A DNA stretch of 64,000 nt from Pseudomonas sp. 21 (GCF_000955805.1 NZ_JYOA01000011.1:10786-74785); one strand, 5' to 3'; counted from the first letter of the stretch, positions 41,048 through 50,257 are shown. Notes: a model not told the origin generated them from the sequence alone. Made by a program: numbers and translations.

Positions 41048-42208
41048 TTATTTACGGTCCTTGAGCGGCACGAACTTCAGGTCTTCAGGGCCTGTGTAGT
41101 TGGCGCTCGGGCGGATGATCTTGCCGTCGATGCGTTGCTCGATGACGTGGGCGGACCAGCCAGCGGTACGGGCGATGACGAACAGCGGGGTGAACATCGC
41201 GGTGGGCACGCCCATCATGTGGTAGCTCACGGCGCTGAACCAATCGAGGTTGGGGAACATCTTCTTGATGTCCCACATGATGGTCTCCAGGCGCTCGGCG
41301 ATGTCGTACATCTTGGTGTTGGACTGCTCGTTCGACAGCTGGTGGGCGACTTCCTTGATCACCTTGTTGCGCGGGTCGGACACGGTGTAGACCGGGTGGC
41401 CGAAGCCGATCACCACTTCCTTGCGCTCGACGCGGGCACGGATGTCCGCCTCGGCTTCGTCCGGGTTGTCGTAGCGCTTCTGGATCTCGAAGGCCACTTC
41501 GTTGGCGCCGCCGTGTTTCGGGCCGCGCAGCGCGCCGATGGCGCCGGCGATGCAGGAGAACATGTCCGAGCCGGTGCCGGCGATCACGCGGGAGGTGAAG
41601 GTCGAGGCGTTGAATTCGTGCTCGGCATACAGGTTCAGCGAGGTGTGCATGGCGCGCACCCAGGACTCGCGCGGCTTCTGCCCGTGCAGCAGGTGCAGGA
41701 AGTGGCCGCCGATGGAGTCGTCGTCGGTCTCGACGTCGATGCGCTTGCCGTTGTGGCTGAAGTGGTACCAGTAGAGCAGCGCAGAGCCCAGGGAAGCCAT
41801 CAGCTTGTCGGCAATGTCGCGGGCGCCCGGATGGTTGTGGTCGTCCTTCTCCGGCGACAGGCAGCCGAGCACGGACACGGCGGTGCGCATCACGTCCATC
41901 GGGTGCGCCGAGGGCGGCAGGGTTTCCAGGGCGGCTTTCACGCCGGCGGGCAGGCCGCGCAGGGCTTTCAGCTTGGCCTTGTAGCCGGCCAGTTCGGCGA
42001 CGTTGGGCAGCTTGCCGTGGACCAGCAGGTGGGCGATTTCCTCGAATTCGCAACGGTTGGCGAAATCCAGTACGTCATAGCCACGGTAGTGCAGGTCGTT
42101 GCCGGTGCGGCCGACGGTGCACAGGGCGGTGTTGCCAGCGGCGGTGCCACTCAGGGCCACGGACTTCTTGGGTTTGAAGGCGGTGGTGGTTTCTGCGGTA
42201 GCGCTCAT
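41048..42208 (-). CDS. prpC: 2-methylcitrate synthase
   Basis: 386 aa. Citrate synthase fold; condenses propionyl-CoA with oxaloacetate. Recognisable segments: [38 protein letters not shown] and [14 protein letters not shown]. The ATG at 42208 (MSATAETT) has GAGGAG 8 nt upstream and is preferred over the ORF start at 42226. Confidence 0.95.
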   Translation of the reverse strand: MSATAETTTAFKPKKSVALSGTAAGNTALCTVGRTGNDLHYRGYDVLDFANRCEFEEIAHLLVHGKLPNVAELAGYKAKLKALRGLPAGVKAALETLPPSAHPMDVMRTAVSVLGCLSPEKDDHNHPGARDIADKLMASLGSALLYWYHFSHNGKRIDVETDDDSIGGHFLHLLHGQKPRESWVRAMHTSLNLYAEHEFNASTFTSRVIAGTGSDMFSCIAGAIGALRGPKHGGANEVAFEIQKRYDNPDEAEADIRARVERKEVVIGFGHPVYTVSDPRNKVIKEVAHQLSNEQSNTKMYDIAERLETIMWDIKKMFPNLDWFSAVSYHMMGVPTAMFTPLFVIARTAGWSAHVIEQRIDGKIIRPSANYTGPEDLKFVPLKDRK

Positions 42209-42286
42209 CGCGTGTCTCCTCATCAAATCCGGTTGCTTGTTCTTGTTCCGCCGGCATGGGCCGTGCGGTCGGTTCGAATCTGGTTT

Positions 42287-42356
42287 GGCGGATAACGCGA
42301 AGCGTTATCCGCCGTCATAGCCAAGGGTGGATAACGCCTGGGGCGTTATGCACCCT
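42287..42356. repeat. Tandem related palindromes (GATAACGC type)
   Basis: GGCGGATAACGC-GAA-GCGTTATCCGCC (42287-42313, perfect) followed by AGGGTGgATAACGCC-TGG-GGCGTTATgCACCCT (42324-42356, one mismatch pair). Both share the core ATAACGC/GCGTTAT. It looks like a short interspersed palindromic family unrelated to the REP type, in the prpB-prpC gap. Confidence 0.7.
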
Positions 42357-42392
42357 ACGATTCGTTCAGGCCGGGCCCGAACGATCGGGAAA

Positions 42393-43280
42393 TCACTTCT
42401 TGCCGGCAGCGAACAGCGCGTCGAGCTTCTGCTCGAAGGCGTGGTAGCCGATGCGGTCGTACAGCTCGGCGCGGGTCTGCATCAGCTCGATCACGTTCTG
42501 CTGGTGGCCTTCCTCGCGGATCGCGGTGTACACGGCTTCGGCGGCCTTGTTGGCGGCGCGGAAGGCGGACAGCGGGTAGAGCTGGATGGCCACGCCGACC
42601 GAGGCCAGCTCGTCGCGGGTGAACAGCGGGGTGGCGCCGAACTCGGTGATGTTGGCCAGGATCGGCACGTTCAGCGCATCGACGAAGCGCTTGTAGGTCG
42701 GCAGGTCGTAGGCGGCTTCGGCGAAGATCGCATCGGCGCCGGCCTCGACGTAGCGCAGGCAACGCTCGATGGCGGCGTCCACGCCTTCGGCCTGGATGGC
42801 GTCGGTGCGGGCGATGAGGAAGAAGTTCGGGTCGGTCTTGGCATCGGCGGCGGCTTTCACGCGGTCGGCCATTTCATCGACGGAGACGATCTCCTTGCCC
42901 GGACGGTGGCCGCAACGCTTGGCGCCGACCTGGTCCTCGATGTGGGCAGCGGCAGCGCCGGCCTTGATCAGGCTCTTCACGGTGCGCTCGATGTTGAAGG
43001 CGCTGGGGCCGAAGCCGGTGTCGATGTCGACCAGCAGCGGCAGGTCGCAGACGTCGGTGATGCGGCGCACGTCGGTGAGCACGTCATCCAGGGTGTTGAT
43101 GCCCAGGTCCGGCAGGCCGAGGGAACCCGCCGCCACGCCGCCACCGGAGAGGTAGATGGCCTTGAAGCCGGCGCGCTTGGCCAGCAGCGCGTGGTTGGCG
43201 TTGATCGCGCCGATCACCTGCAGCGGCTTTTCTTCGGCAAGGGCTTCGCGGAAACGTTGGCCGGCGGTCTTGTAGCTCAT
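42393..43280 (-). CDS. prpB: 2-methylisocitrate lyase
   Basis: 295 aa. Isocitrate-lyase superfamily; cleaves 2-methylisocitrate to pyruvate and succinate. Catalytic loop KRCGH with Cys123, metal site LVDIDTGFG, and [13 protein letters not shown]. Overlaps the GntR regulator stop by ATGA. Confidence 0.95.
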   Translation of the reverse strand: MSYKTAGQRFREALAEEKPLQVIGAINANHALLAKRAGFKAIYLSGGGVAAGSLGLPDLGINTLDDVLTDVRRITDVCDLPLLVDIDTGFGPSAFNIERTVKSLIKAGAAAAHIEDQVGAKRCGHRPGKEIVSVDEMADRVKAAADAKTDPNFFLIARTDAIQAEGVDAAIERCLRYVEAGADAIFAEAAYDLPTYKRFVDALNVPILANITEFGATPLFTRDELASVGVAIQLYPLSAFRAANKAAEAVYTAIREEGHQQNVIELMQTRAELYDRIGYHAFEQKLDALFAAGKK

Positions 43281-43999
43281 TGTTCACCTCGTTCGTTGGC
43301 GGTCTTGGCTTGGGCGTCCAGGTAGTGGCGCTCCATATTGCGTTTCGAGGCGCCGATGTGACGGCGCATCAGCAACTCGGCCAGTTCGCCGTCACGATCG
43401 GCGATGGCATCGAGAATCCGGTGGTGTTCGGCGAAGGCCTGGCGCGGCCGGTTGGGCGTCGCCGAGAACTGCAGGCGGTACATGCGCACCAGCTGGTACA
43501 GCTCGCCGCAGAGCATGCGGGTGAGGGTGCGGTTGCCGCTGCCCTGGATGATCCGGTAGTGGAAGTCGTAGTCGCCTTCCTGCTGGTAGTAGCCACGGCC
43601 GGCCTGGAAGGCCTCGTCGCGCTCGTGGGTGTCGAGCACCCGGCGCAGTTCGTCGATCTCGGCCGGCGTCATGCGTTCGGCGGCCAGGCGGCAGGCCATG
43701 CCTTCGAGGGATTCGCGGATCTCGTAGAGTTCCAGCAGCTCCTCGTGGCTGAGCGAGACCACGCGGGCGCCGACGTGCGGCACGCGCACCAGCAGCTTCT
43801 GGCCTTCCAGGCGGTGGATCGCTTCGCGCAGCGGGCCCCGGCTGATGCCATAGGTGCGCGCCAGCTCCGGCTCGGAAATCTTGCTGCCGGGGGCGATGTC
43901 GCCCTTGACGATGGCCGACTGGATCTTGCGGAACACGTGTTCCGACAGGGTCTCGCCGTCGTCGCTGGCAGGGGTGGGCAGAATCAGGTTATCGCTCAT
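43277..43999 (-). CDS. GntR-family regulator of the 2-methylcitrate cluster
   Basis: 240 aa. Winged helix ([20 protein letters not shown], then [20 protein letters not shown]) and FCD domain ([17 protein letters not shown], then [15 protein letters not shown]). First gene of the prp operon and coupled to prpB; the same position as in P. aeruginosa. It is probably an autoregulated repressor that responds to a methylcitrate-cycle intermediate. A TGTCGACAATC site lies immediately before its start codon. Confidence 0.9.
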   Translation of the reverse strand: MSDNLILPTPASDDGETLSEHVFRKIQSAIVKGDIAPGSKISEPELARTYGISRGPLREAIHRLEGQKLLVRVPHVGARVVSLSHEELLELYEIRESLEGMACRLAAERMTPAEIDELRRVLDTHERDEAFQAGRGYYQQEGDYDFHYRIIQGSGNRTLTRMLCGELYQLVRMYRLQFSATPNRPRQAFAEHHRILDAIADRDGELAELLMRRHIGASKRNMERHYLDAQAKTANERGEQ

Positions 44000-44001
44000 G
44001 G

Positions 44002-44088
44002 TGTCGACAATCTTCTTGATGTGCGGCGAAAGCTACCCCCGTAGAGCCGTCTGGTCAATCGAGATCTGATGAATTGTCGACAATCGTC
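44002..44088. promoter_or_regulatory. Two TGTCGACAATC operator candidates upstream of the prp operon
   Basis: TGTCGACAATCTTC at 44002-44015, directly before the GntR start codon, and ATTGTCGACAAT at 44073-44084, a perfect 12-bp palindrome within AATTGTCGACAATCGTC. They flank the likely promoter of the operon. FadR-type GntR proteins bind short palindromes of this kind, so this regulator is the best candidate. Confidence 0.6.
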
Positions 44089-44241
44089 TAATGGGGACCG
44101 TTGGTTATGCCGAGCCGGGCGGCTCGCTGGGGCCGGTGCACGGGAGAATGGTGCGCGAGAATGGCGGATATCCCCTCGTCGGCCGCTGTGCCGGCGCGCT
44201 GCAGGCCCGCTAGGATCGGGGAAACGACGGAAGAATCGCCC

Positions 44242-44853
44242 ATGCAACTCTATGATCGCTATGTGCTGCCCCGCCTGATCGACTTCGCCTGTGGCATGGG
44301 CGATGTGATGAAGCAGCGCTCGCTGCTGGTGCCCCGTGCCCGCGGCCGGGTATTGGAGATCGGCATGGGCACCGGCCTGAACCTGTCCTTCTACGATCCG
44401 GCGAAAGTGTCGACAATCGTCGGCGTCGACCCGGCGGCGCAAATGCAGAAGCTCGCCCGCAGCCGTGCCGAGGCCATCGGCATTCCGGTGGAAATGGTGG
44501 CGCTGGAACTGGGGCAGATCCGTGCCGACGCCGGCAGCTTCGACAGCATCGTCTGCACTTTCACCCTGTGCAGCATCCCCGATGCGGTGGCGGCGCTGAA
44601 GGAAATGCGCCGGGTGCTAAAGCCCGGTGGCGAGTTCCTCTTCTGCGAGCATGGCCTGGCGCCGGATGCGGGCGTGCGCGCCTGGCAGCACCGCCTGACG
44701 CCGGTCTGGAGGCCGCTGGCCGGCGGCTGCCACCTGGACCGCGACATGCCGGCACTGATCGAATCCGGCGGCTTCCACCTGCGCGAACTGATCCAGGACT
44801 ACCTGCCGGGCCCGCGGCCAATGACCTACGTCTACCGTGGCATGGCCGACTGA
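44242..44853 (+). CDS. Class I SAM-dependent methyltransferase (PmtA/METTL7-like)
   Basis: 203 aa. SAM-binding motif I VLEIGMGTGLNLSFYD, acidic end of strand 2 VGVDPAAQM, and FDSIVCTFTLCSIPDAVAAL for motif IV. It resembles PmtA-type phospholipid N-methyltransferases and METTL7. In P. aeruginosa the gene next to the prp regulator is pmtA, so this is probably its counterpart; activity is not proven by sequence. Ribosome site weak (GGAAG). A TGTCGACAATCGTC copy lies inside the gene at 44408. Its 3' end overlaps the convergent gene by 22 nt. Confidence 0.8.
   Translation: MQLYDRYVLPRLIDFACGMGDVMKQRSLLVPRARGRVLEIGMGTGLNLSFYDPAKVSTIVGVDPAAQMQKLARSRAEAIGIPVEMVALELGQIRADAGSFDSIVCTFTLCSIPDAVAALKEMRRVLKPGGEFLFCEHGLAPDAGVRAWQHRLTPVWRPLAGGCHLDRDMPALIESGGFHLRELIQDYLPGPRPMTYVYRGMAD
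44408..44421. promoter_or_regulatory. Third TGTCGACAATCGTC copy, inside the methyltransferase gene
   Basis: Identical over 14 nt to the upstream site at 44075-44088. It codes for Ser-Thr-Ile-Val, so coding constraint could explain part of it. A spaced auxiliary operator for the prp GntR protein is possible. Confidence 0.35.
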
Positions 44854-45089
44854 CGCGTGGGCAGGCGGTCGAGCAGTTCGATGCTGAGGATGTAGGCGCT
44901 GCGCACGTAGATGTCTTCAGGGCGTTCGAGCAGGCCCATGTCCGACTGGCAGTCATTCATGCGCACCACGAAAGGCGCATCGCCGGCGCACAGCGCGCTG
45001 TAGTCGCCCTGGCTGATCCAGCCCTGGAGGACCGAAGACTCGCGGTTGTGCGCGCGAACCACGACTTCGACCTTGAGATGTTCGTTCAT
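44832..45089 (-). CDS. Small protein of unknown function, paralogue A
   Basis: About 85 aa, cytoplasmic, no recognised domain. Start at 45089 (MNEHLKVEVV). It is clearly related to the next small gene on the same strand (shared pattern: VLxGxIS, D, ALxAGxAP, VRxxxCQS, IL). The conserved CQS motif is near residue 46. Convergent with the methyltransferase and overlapping it by 22 nt. Confidence 0.7.
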   Translation of the reverse strand: MNEHLKVEVVVRAHNRESSVLQGWISQGDYSALCAGDAPFVVRMNDCQSDMGLLERPEDIYVRSAYILSIELLDRLPTRQSAMPR

Positions 45090-45214
45090 TGCCACGCTGC
45101 TCCGCTGAAGGTGGGAAAAGGTGGCAAACCTTAACGTCCGTCCCACGCGGTCTCTGTCAGGTTCCTCTGAATGGGCTGTGGGACTATCCCCCCTGAGTTT
45201 CCAGCCCTCGTCCT

Positions 45215-45457
45215 TCAGGCCACCCGCTCGGTCGGGGTGACATTGAGGATGTGCGTGCCGCTGAGGAACAGGTCCTGTACCGGGCCGGTGGGGCAGTGGC
45301 GGCTCTGGCAGTTCCCCAGGCGTACTTCGGCTGGGGCATGGCCGGCGCGCAGGGCCTGGAAGTCGGCGAGGCTGATGCGGCCGTGGAGGATGCGTTGTGG
45401 GCGGTAGGGAGACCAGGTCTCCACATCGACCCAGAGACTGTCGGGAGCGTGGCTCAT
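45215..45457 (-). CDS. Small protein of unknown function, paralogue B
   Basis: 80 aa, start ATG 45457 (MSHAPDSLWVDVETW). Paralogue of the gene at 44832-45089 with the conserved RILHGRISLADFQALRAGHA core and VRLGNCQSRHC; here two extra residues bring a second Cys (CQSRHC). No function can be assigned. The two genes are 125 nt apart on the same strand. Confidence 0.7.
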   Translation of the reverse strand: MSHAPDSLWVDVETWSPYRPQRILHGRISLADFQALRAGHAPAEVRLGNCQSRHCPTGPVQDLFLSGTHILNVTPTERVA

Positions 45458-45578
45458 GGCGGTTGGTCCGGCTGAATGGAAATGGGCGAATACTCTAGAC
45501 AGCGGACCAACGCCGAATTCATCAGAGGCCTCTGAGAAATTTGTAGGAAATTGTTTAGTTCTGACTGAAGGCCTTGCT

Positions 45579-46472
45579 TTACGACAAGGCCCGATAGGCT
45601 TTGGCCCAGTCCTCGGCGAAGTCCTCGAACGGCGTCGCCGTGGTATTGCGTGGCGAGCGGACTTCCTGCGCGCGTACGCGGCCGCTGCTGATCGCCTCCC
45701 CCAGTTCCGCGTAGCAGGCGGCGACGCTGGCGGAATAGCCGGCCTCCTGCAGGGCGCCCTCCAGTTCTTCCGACGACACCTGAACGTAGGGCAATGCGGG
45801 CCGGCCAATGGCCTTGCCGAGCAGGCGCGTCGCCTCGGCATAGCTGATATCGCGCTGGCCGAGTACTTCGCGGGTCAGCACGCCCCGCCAATTACGGTCC
45901 AGCAGGGCTTGGCCGGCGGCATCGGCGACATCTTGCGTAGCGACCATCGGCACCGGCACATCCGGCGCCACCGCATCGCTGTAGCAGTCGTAGGCGCGGA
46001 CGATCTCCAGCGCGCCGTAGAGGTTCTCGAACAGCGCGCCGGAGCGCAGCATCAGCACGTTCACTTCCGGGGGGAGCTGGCGCAGGCGCTGCTCCTGGTC
46101 GTGCATGCTGATGATCGGCCCGGTGCCGGAGGCCACCTCGGCGCCCACGCTGCTGAGGAATACCACCCGGCGCACAGCGCTGGCGCGAATGGCCTGGAGA
46201 ATCGCTTCCCCTTGGGCGGCCTGCTGCTGGCGGTAGTCCTCGGTGTCGGGCCCGTAGGCGAGCAGGGTGTAGACCGCGTCGGCGCCTCGGAACGCGTCGC
46301 TCAGGAAGCTGGCGTCGTCCGGCTCGCCCACGGCGATCCGCGCGCCGGCTTTGGCCAGCGCTTCCAGGCGTTCGGCGTTGCGGCCGAGGGCAAGTACCGG
46401 CACGCCGGCATCCAGCAGGGTCTGGCAGATTCTCGAACCGGTGCGGCCGGTGGCTCCCATTACGGTGATCAT
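45579..46472 (-). CDS. NmrA-family NAD(P)-binding protein
   Basis: 297 aa. N-terminal MITVMGATGRTGSRICQTLL nucleotide-binding motif and SDR-a features (AVYTLLAYGPD, VVFLSSVGAEVASGTGPI). Such proteins are quinone-reductase-like or redox sensors. It is divergent from the AraC regulator at 46640, which probably controls it. The start at 46472 follows the natural N-terminus; the ORF extension to 46589 is non-coding. Confidence 0.87.
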   Translation of the reverse strand: MITVMGATGRTGSRICQTLLDAGVPVLALGRNAERLEALAKAGARIAVGEPDDASFLSDAFRGADAVYTLLAYGPDTEDYRQQQAAQGEAILQAIRASAVRRVVFLSSVGAEVASGTGPIISMHDQEQRLRQLPPEVNVLMLRSGALFENLYGALEIVRAYDCYSDAVAPDVPVPMVATQDVADAAGQALLDRNWRGVLTREVLGQRDISYAEATRLLGKAIGRPALPYVQVSSEELEGALQEAGYSASVAACYAELGEAISSGRVRAQEVRSPRNTTATPFEDFAEDWAKAYRALS

Positions 46473-46550
46473 GGCAGTGTCCTCGCTTTGGCCGTCCCGC
46501 GGCGCCCGCCGTGGGTTCGTTGGCCTGGGTTCAGTCTGCAGCTGAGGTGT

Positions 46551-46609
46551 TGGACGGTTAATGCCAGGAAGTCGTCGCTTTATGCTCATTCGTCCAAAAG
46601 TGCTGGACG
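46551..46609. promoter_or_regulatory. Three TGGACG half-sites between divergent genes
   Basis: TTGGACG at 46550-46556, CGTCCAA at 46591-46597 and TGGACG at 46604-46609. The last two form GTCCA-N7-TGGAC, a perfect dyad. The arrangement suits an AraC-family protein regulating the divergent NmrA gene and itself. Confidence 0.45.
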
Positions 46610-46639
46610 ATGCCGTTCCGCAAGGCCAGTCTCGAAGGC

Positions 46640-47614
46640 ATGAACACCGCTTCCGTTCCCGACCTGACCGATGCCTGGGCCTCTACCGATCCGCTGGGCG
46701 AGGCCCTGCATTTCCTGCGCATGAGCGGCACCTTCTACTGCCGCTCGGAGTTCACCGCACCCTGGGGGCTGGACCTGCCGGCCATGCCGCAGTGCCTGAT
46801 GTTCCACGTGCTCACCGTTGGCGAATGCTGGCTGGAGGCCGCGGGCGACTCGCCACGCCGGCTGGCGCCGGGCGACCTGGTGCTGGTACCCCATGGCGAA
46901 GGGCACCGGCTGGTGAGTTCGCCGGGCGAGACGGCGGCGGGGCTGTTCGACCTGCCGCGCGCCTACGCCAGCGACCGTTATGAGGTGCTGCGCCAGGGCG
47001 GCGGTGGCGAGCCGACGGCGATGATCTGCGGCGCGGTGCGCTTCGACCATCCCGCCGCGTTGCAGCTGGTGCGCCTGCTGCCGCGCGTGCTGGAAGCACG
47101 GGTGCGTGACCCCGGCCAGCGCGACTGGCTGATGAGCACCCTGCAGTTGATGGAGAACGAGGCAAGGGCCATGCGCCCCGGCGGTGAGACGGTGATCACC
47201 CGCCTGGCCGACATCCTGGTGATCCAGGCCATCCGCGCCTGGATCGAGCAGGACCCCGCTGCCCAGTCGGGCTGGCTCGGCGCCCTGCAGGATCGCCAAT
47301 TGGGCCGCGCACTGAGCCTGATCCATCGCGAGCCGGCGCGGGACTGGAGCCTGCCGGCGCTGGCGGAGGCGGCGGCCATGTCGCGCTCGGCCTTTGCCGC
47401 GCGCTTCGCCGAGCGGGTCGGCGTGCCGCCCATGCAGTACGTCACCCGCTGGCGCATGCACGTGGCGCTGGGCTGGCTGCAGGAGCGCGAGATCGCAGTG
47501 GCGGAACTGGCCGAGCGCCTCGGTTACCAGTCCGAGGCGGCCTTCAGCCGGGCGTTCAAGCGCTGCATCGGGATTGCTCCCGGCAGCGTGAGGCGTGCTG
47601 CTTCGCGAGCCTGA
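46640..47614 (+). CDS. AraC-family regulator with cupin_6 domain
   Basis: About 324 aa. N-terminal cupin_6 domain (FYCRSEFTAPWGLDLP, HVLTVGECWLEAAG, LAPGDLVLVPHGEGHRL) and C-terminal AraC helix-turn-helix (WSLPALAEAAAMSRSAFAAR, then VAELAERLGYQSEAAFSRAF). Typical local activator of a divergent oxidoreductase gene. An ATG at 46610 is also in frame (10 residues longer); neither start has an ideal ribosome site. Confidence 0.88.
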   Translation: MNTASVPDLTDAWASTDPLGEALHFLRMSGTFYCRSEFTAPWGLDLPAMPQCLMFHVLTVGECWLEAAGDSPRRLAPGDLVLVPHGEGHRLVSSPGETAAGLFDLPRAYASDRYEVLRQGGGGEPTAMICGAVRFDHPAALQLVRLLPRVLEARVRDPGQRDWLMSTLQLMENEARAMRPGGETVITRLADILVIQAIRAWIEQDPAAQSGWLGALQDRQLGRALSLIHREPARDWSLPALAEAAAMSRSAFAARFAERVGVPPMQYVTRWRMHVALGWLQEREIAVAELAERLGYQSEAAFSRAFKRCIGIAPGSVRRAASRA

Positions 47615-47790
47615 TGAAGGCAGCCGTCTGACGGACGAATGTCTCCGCGCGACCGGACGTGTCGTTTTCCGCTCTGCTCCCTGATTCGGGTGGTCACTAC
47701 CCGTTTGCAGCACCCGTACGGTGATTCGGTCCGTCGGCGCTCGCCCTTCCGAAGTGATCCATGGCGCCGCTCATTCGCAGGAGTCCGTCG

Positions 47791-49515
47791 ATGTCCCGTC
47801 GTTGCATGCCTTCCCTTCGTCTGCTTCCGTTCTCCATTGCGCTCGCCCTGTGCGGCGGCCTGGCCCACGCCGCCGAACCGGCGTGGCCTGCGCAGAATCC
47901 GTACCTCGCCCAGTCCTATAACAACCAGACGCACTGGAACGATGGCGCCACCGACAGCGTCGGCTTCCCGGTGGCCCGTGGTGCCTACGACGTCACGCCC
48001 GATTCGGTGCAGTTCCTGCCCGGCGAAGGCGTGGGCCTGCCGATTTTCTCCGATACAGTGGACGGCAAGCCGGTGTATTTCTGGTGGTCGGGCTTTGCGT
48101 TGCGCAAGGTCAGCCTGGAGGGCGGCAAGCTCACCGAGCTGGCGCGTGCCGATATTCCGGTCAAGCTGCCCAACTACACGCCCGTGACTGCCCAGCAGCG
48201 CGTCGATCAGTCCCGGGCGGTGCAGAAGTTCCTCGATGCGAAGGACGAGAAGGGCCTGCTCGACTACATGAAGACGCAGCCGAACCGCATGCTCAGCGCG
48301 GCCTCGGACCAGGCACTCAATGGTTCGGTCTACGCGTTGCTGACCCGTGAAGATGCTTTCGTCGGCTGCAATGCCCGCCAGGTATTCCGCATCGATCAGG
48401 TCGATCCCAAACGGGCCGACTCGGCGATGAAGCTGGGTAAGGCCAGCGCGATTCCCGCAAACCTGTTCGACAACGAGAAGGTCAAGCGCGGAACCCGCTT
48501 CCCCGGTGACATGCTGTTCGGCATGAGCATGAGCTACAACGGCTTCATCGTGGTCAACACGCTGGGCGGCAAGATCATCACGCTGAATCGCGACACGCTG
48601 GAGGTGATCGACACCTACGCAGTGGCCGGCAATGACGAGCTGTTCCTCAACAGCTTCGCGACTGGCCCGGAAGCCAACGGCGGGGCGATCTACGTCGCCT
48701 CGAACACCACCATGTATCGCCTGGTGGTGGACAGCGACGGCAAGATCCACGACGACGAAGCCCACGGGGCCTGGAAGGCAGGCTATGAGCGCGGCATCCG
48801 CATGCCGGCACCGAAGATCGCCGACGGCACCGGTGCCACGCCGACGCTGATGGGCTTCGGGCCCGATGAAGACAAGCTGGTGGTGATCACCGACGGCGCG
48901 AAGAACATGAGCATGGTCGCCTTCTGGCGCGACCAGATTCCCGCCGGCTGGAAGCAGAAGCCGGGCACCGCCAGCCCGCGCATCGCCGATCAGCGCAAGG
49001 TGGAGATCCCCGGTACCGATACGGTGCAGTCGGAGCAGTCGGTGGCCGTGTACGGCGATTACGCCTTCGTGGTGAACAACATCCGCAGCGCCGACGAGAA
49101 GACCCTCGACCCGAGCCCCTACTACGTCAGCACCCTGCTCGGCGCGACGCGTCCGGGGCCACTGGGCGCAGCGAGCTTCCGCTGGAACAGCCAGACCCAT
49201 GAGTGGAAGCAGCTGTGGGGCCGCAACGACGTATCGTCGATTTCCGTGGTGCCGATGATTTCCGGCGAAGGCCACATGGCGCTGATCGACGGCTATTTCA
49301 GCAAGGCCTGGAATGACCGCTATCACATCGGCATGGACCTGGACACCGGCAAGACCGTGCTGACCATCCGCGAGGGCAGCGACCCGATCTACAACGGCAT
49401 GTACGCGCCGATCAAGGTCGATACCAACGGCAACATCTTCTATGGCACCGCGTTCGGCCTGCTGCACCTGGACACCAGCAAGATGAAGCAGGACCAGTTG
49501 TCGGCCAACCGCTGA
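47791..49515 (+). CDS. Exported protein of unknown function, probable beta-propeller
   Basis: 574 aa with signal peptide (LLPFSIALALCGGLAHAAEP). The mature part has repeated strand-like units with Gly and Asp turns (GGKIITLNRDTLEVIDTYAV, GGAIYVASNTTMYRLVVDSD, GNIFYGTAFGLLHLDTSKM), which suggests a quinoprotein- or PQQ-like beta-propeller. Catalytic Asp or Cys-Cys motifs of PQQ dehydrogenases are not evident. GGAG precedes the ATG at 47791. Monocistronic, with its own terminator. Confidence 0.65.
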   Translation: MSRRCMPSLRLLPFSIALALCGGLAHAAEPAWPAQNPYLAQSYNNQTHWNDGATDSVGFPVARGAYDVTPDSVQFLPGEGVGLPIFSDTVDGKPVYFWWSGFALRKVSLEGGKLTELARADIPVKLPNYTPVTAQQRVDQSRAVQKFLDAKDEKGLLDYMKTQPNRMLSAASDQALNGSVYALLTREDAFVGCNARQVFRIDQVDPKRADSAMKLGKASAIPANLFDNEKVKRGTRFPGDMLFGMSMSYNGFIVVNTLGGKIITLNRDTLEVIDTYAVAGNDELFLNSFATGPEANGGAIYVASNTTMYRLVVDSDGKIHDDEAHGAWKAGYERGIRMPAPKIADGTGATPTLMGFGPDEDKLVVITDGAKNMSMVAFWRDQIPAGWKQKPGTASPRIADQRKVEIPGTDTVQSEQSVAVYGDYAFVVNNIRSADEKTLDPSPYYVSTLLGATRPGPLGAASFRWNSQTHEWKQLWGRNDVSSISVVPMISGEGHMALIDGYFSKAWNDRYHIGMDLDTGKTVLTIREGSDPIYNGMYAPIKVDTNGNIFYGTAFGLLHLDTSKMKQDQLSANR

Positions 49516-49534
49516 AGGCGCTCCGCGCGCCGAC

Positions 49535-49566
49535 AAAAAAGCCCGTTCGGTTGAACGGGCTTTTTT
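49535..49566. terminator. Bidirectional rho-independent terminator
   Basis: AAAAAAGCCCGTTC-GGTT-GAACGGGCTTTTTT between two convergent genes, serving both. Confidence 0.93.
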
Positions 49567-49584
49567 CATTGGTCGGGCGGGGCG

Positions 49585-50034
49585 TCAGAGCTGGATATCG
49601 TCGCGGATCAGCACGCAGGTGCAGCCGTCTTCGTCTTCGCGCCAGTCGTGGAGGAAGTACATCTGGATCTTGCCGCCGTCCATCACCGCCAGGTAGTCGC
49701 CCACCTCAGGGACGAAGAACGCGGAGGTGCCCGGCTGGGCTTCGCATTCGATGCGGACGCTGAAGAACAGCGCCGGGTCGGCGTCGTCGAAGAAGTCTTC
49801 GCGCTCGGCGGCGTCCCATTCGACGGGAGCTTCGAAGGGCCCGAGGAACAGGACCTTGGCGTCGCCCATGTCCAGTTCTTCGGCGTCCGGGTCGTTGTCG
49901 TCCGGGCGGTAGACGGTGGCGTCCAGCGCGCTGCTGTCCGCGAGGACGGCCTGGCGTGCGGCCATGCGCTGCTGCGGGTCGACGCCGGCGTCGGCGCAGA
50001 GCTGGTTCCAGAGGGTTTCGGCTTGGGTGGACAT
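49585..50034 (-). CDS. Acidic small protein of unknown function
   Basis: 149 aa, strongly acidic (DDNDPDAEELDMGD, EREDFFDDADPALFF, HDWREDEDGCTC). No signal peptide or membrane segment. I do not recognise a family. Start at 50034 (MSTQAETLWNQLCADAG); upstream in-frame codons run into a REP element and are not coding. Confidence 0.7.
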   Translation of the reverse strand: MSTQAETLWNQLCADAGVDPQQRMAARQAVLADSSALDATVYRPDDNDPDAEELDMGDAKVLFLGPFEAPVEWDAAEREDFFDDADPALFFSVRIECEAQPGTSAFFVPEVGDYLAVMDGGKIQMYFLHDWREDEDGCTCVLIRDDIQL

Positions 50035-50140
50035 GGTGGCTCCCGCTCGTGCGGCCGGTTCAAAGGTGGGTAGTGTCCGGGACCGGACGGCGCAGATCAA
50101 TGGGAGCGGCCCTTGCAGGTGATTCCGGCCCCAGCGGGAA

Positions 50141-50213
50141 TGTAGGAGCGGACTCCGTCCGCGATTGGTCCGAATCGCGCTGGACACCATCGCGGACAGA
50201 GTCCGCTCCTACG
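50141..50213. repeat. REP pair, GGACTCCGTCC variant
   Basis: TGTAGGAGCGGACTCCGTCC and the inverted GGACAGAGTCCGCTCCTACG. Same head as the other REPs but with a different stem, between two minus-strand genes. Confidence 0.78.
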
Positions 50214-50257
50214 CGACGGGGCATCACGGAGCTAGCCTGCAGGTTCGCGGGCGTGGC

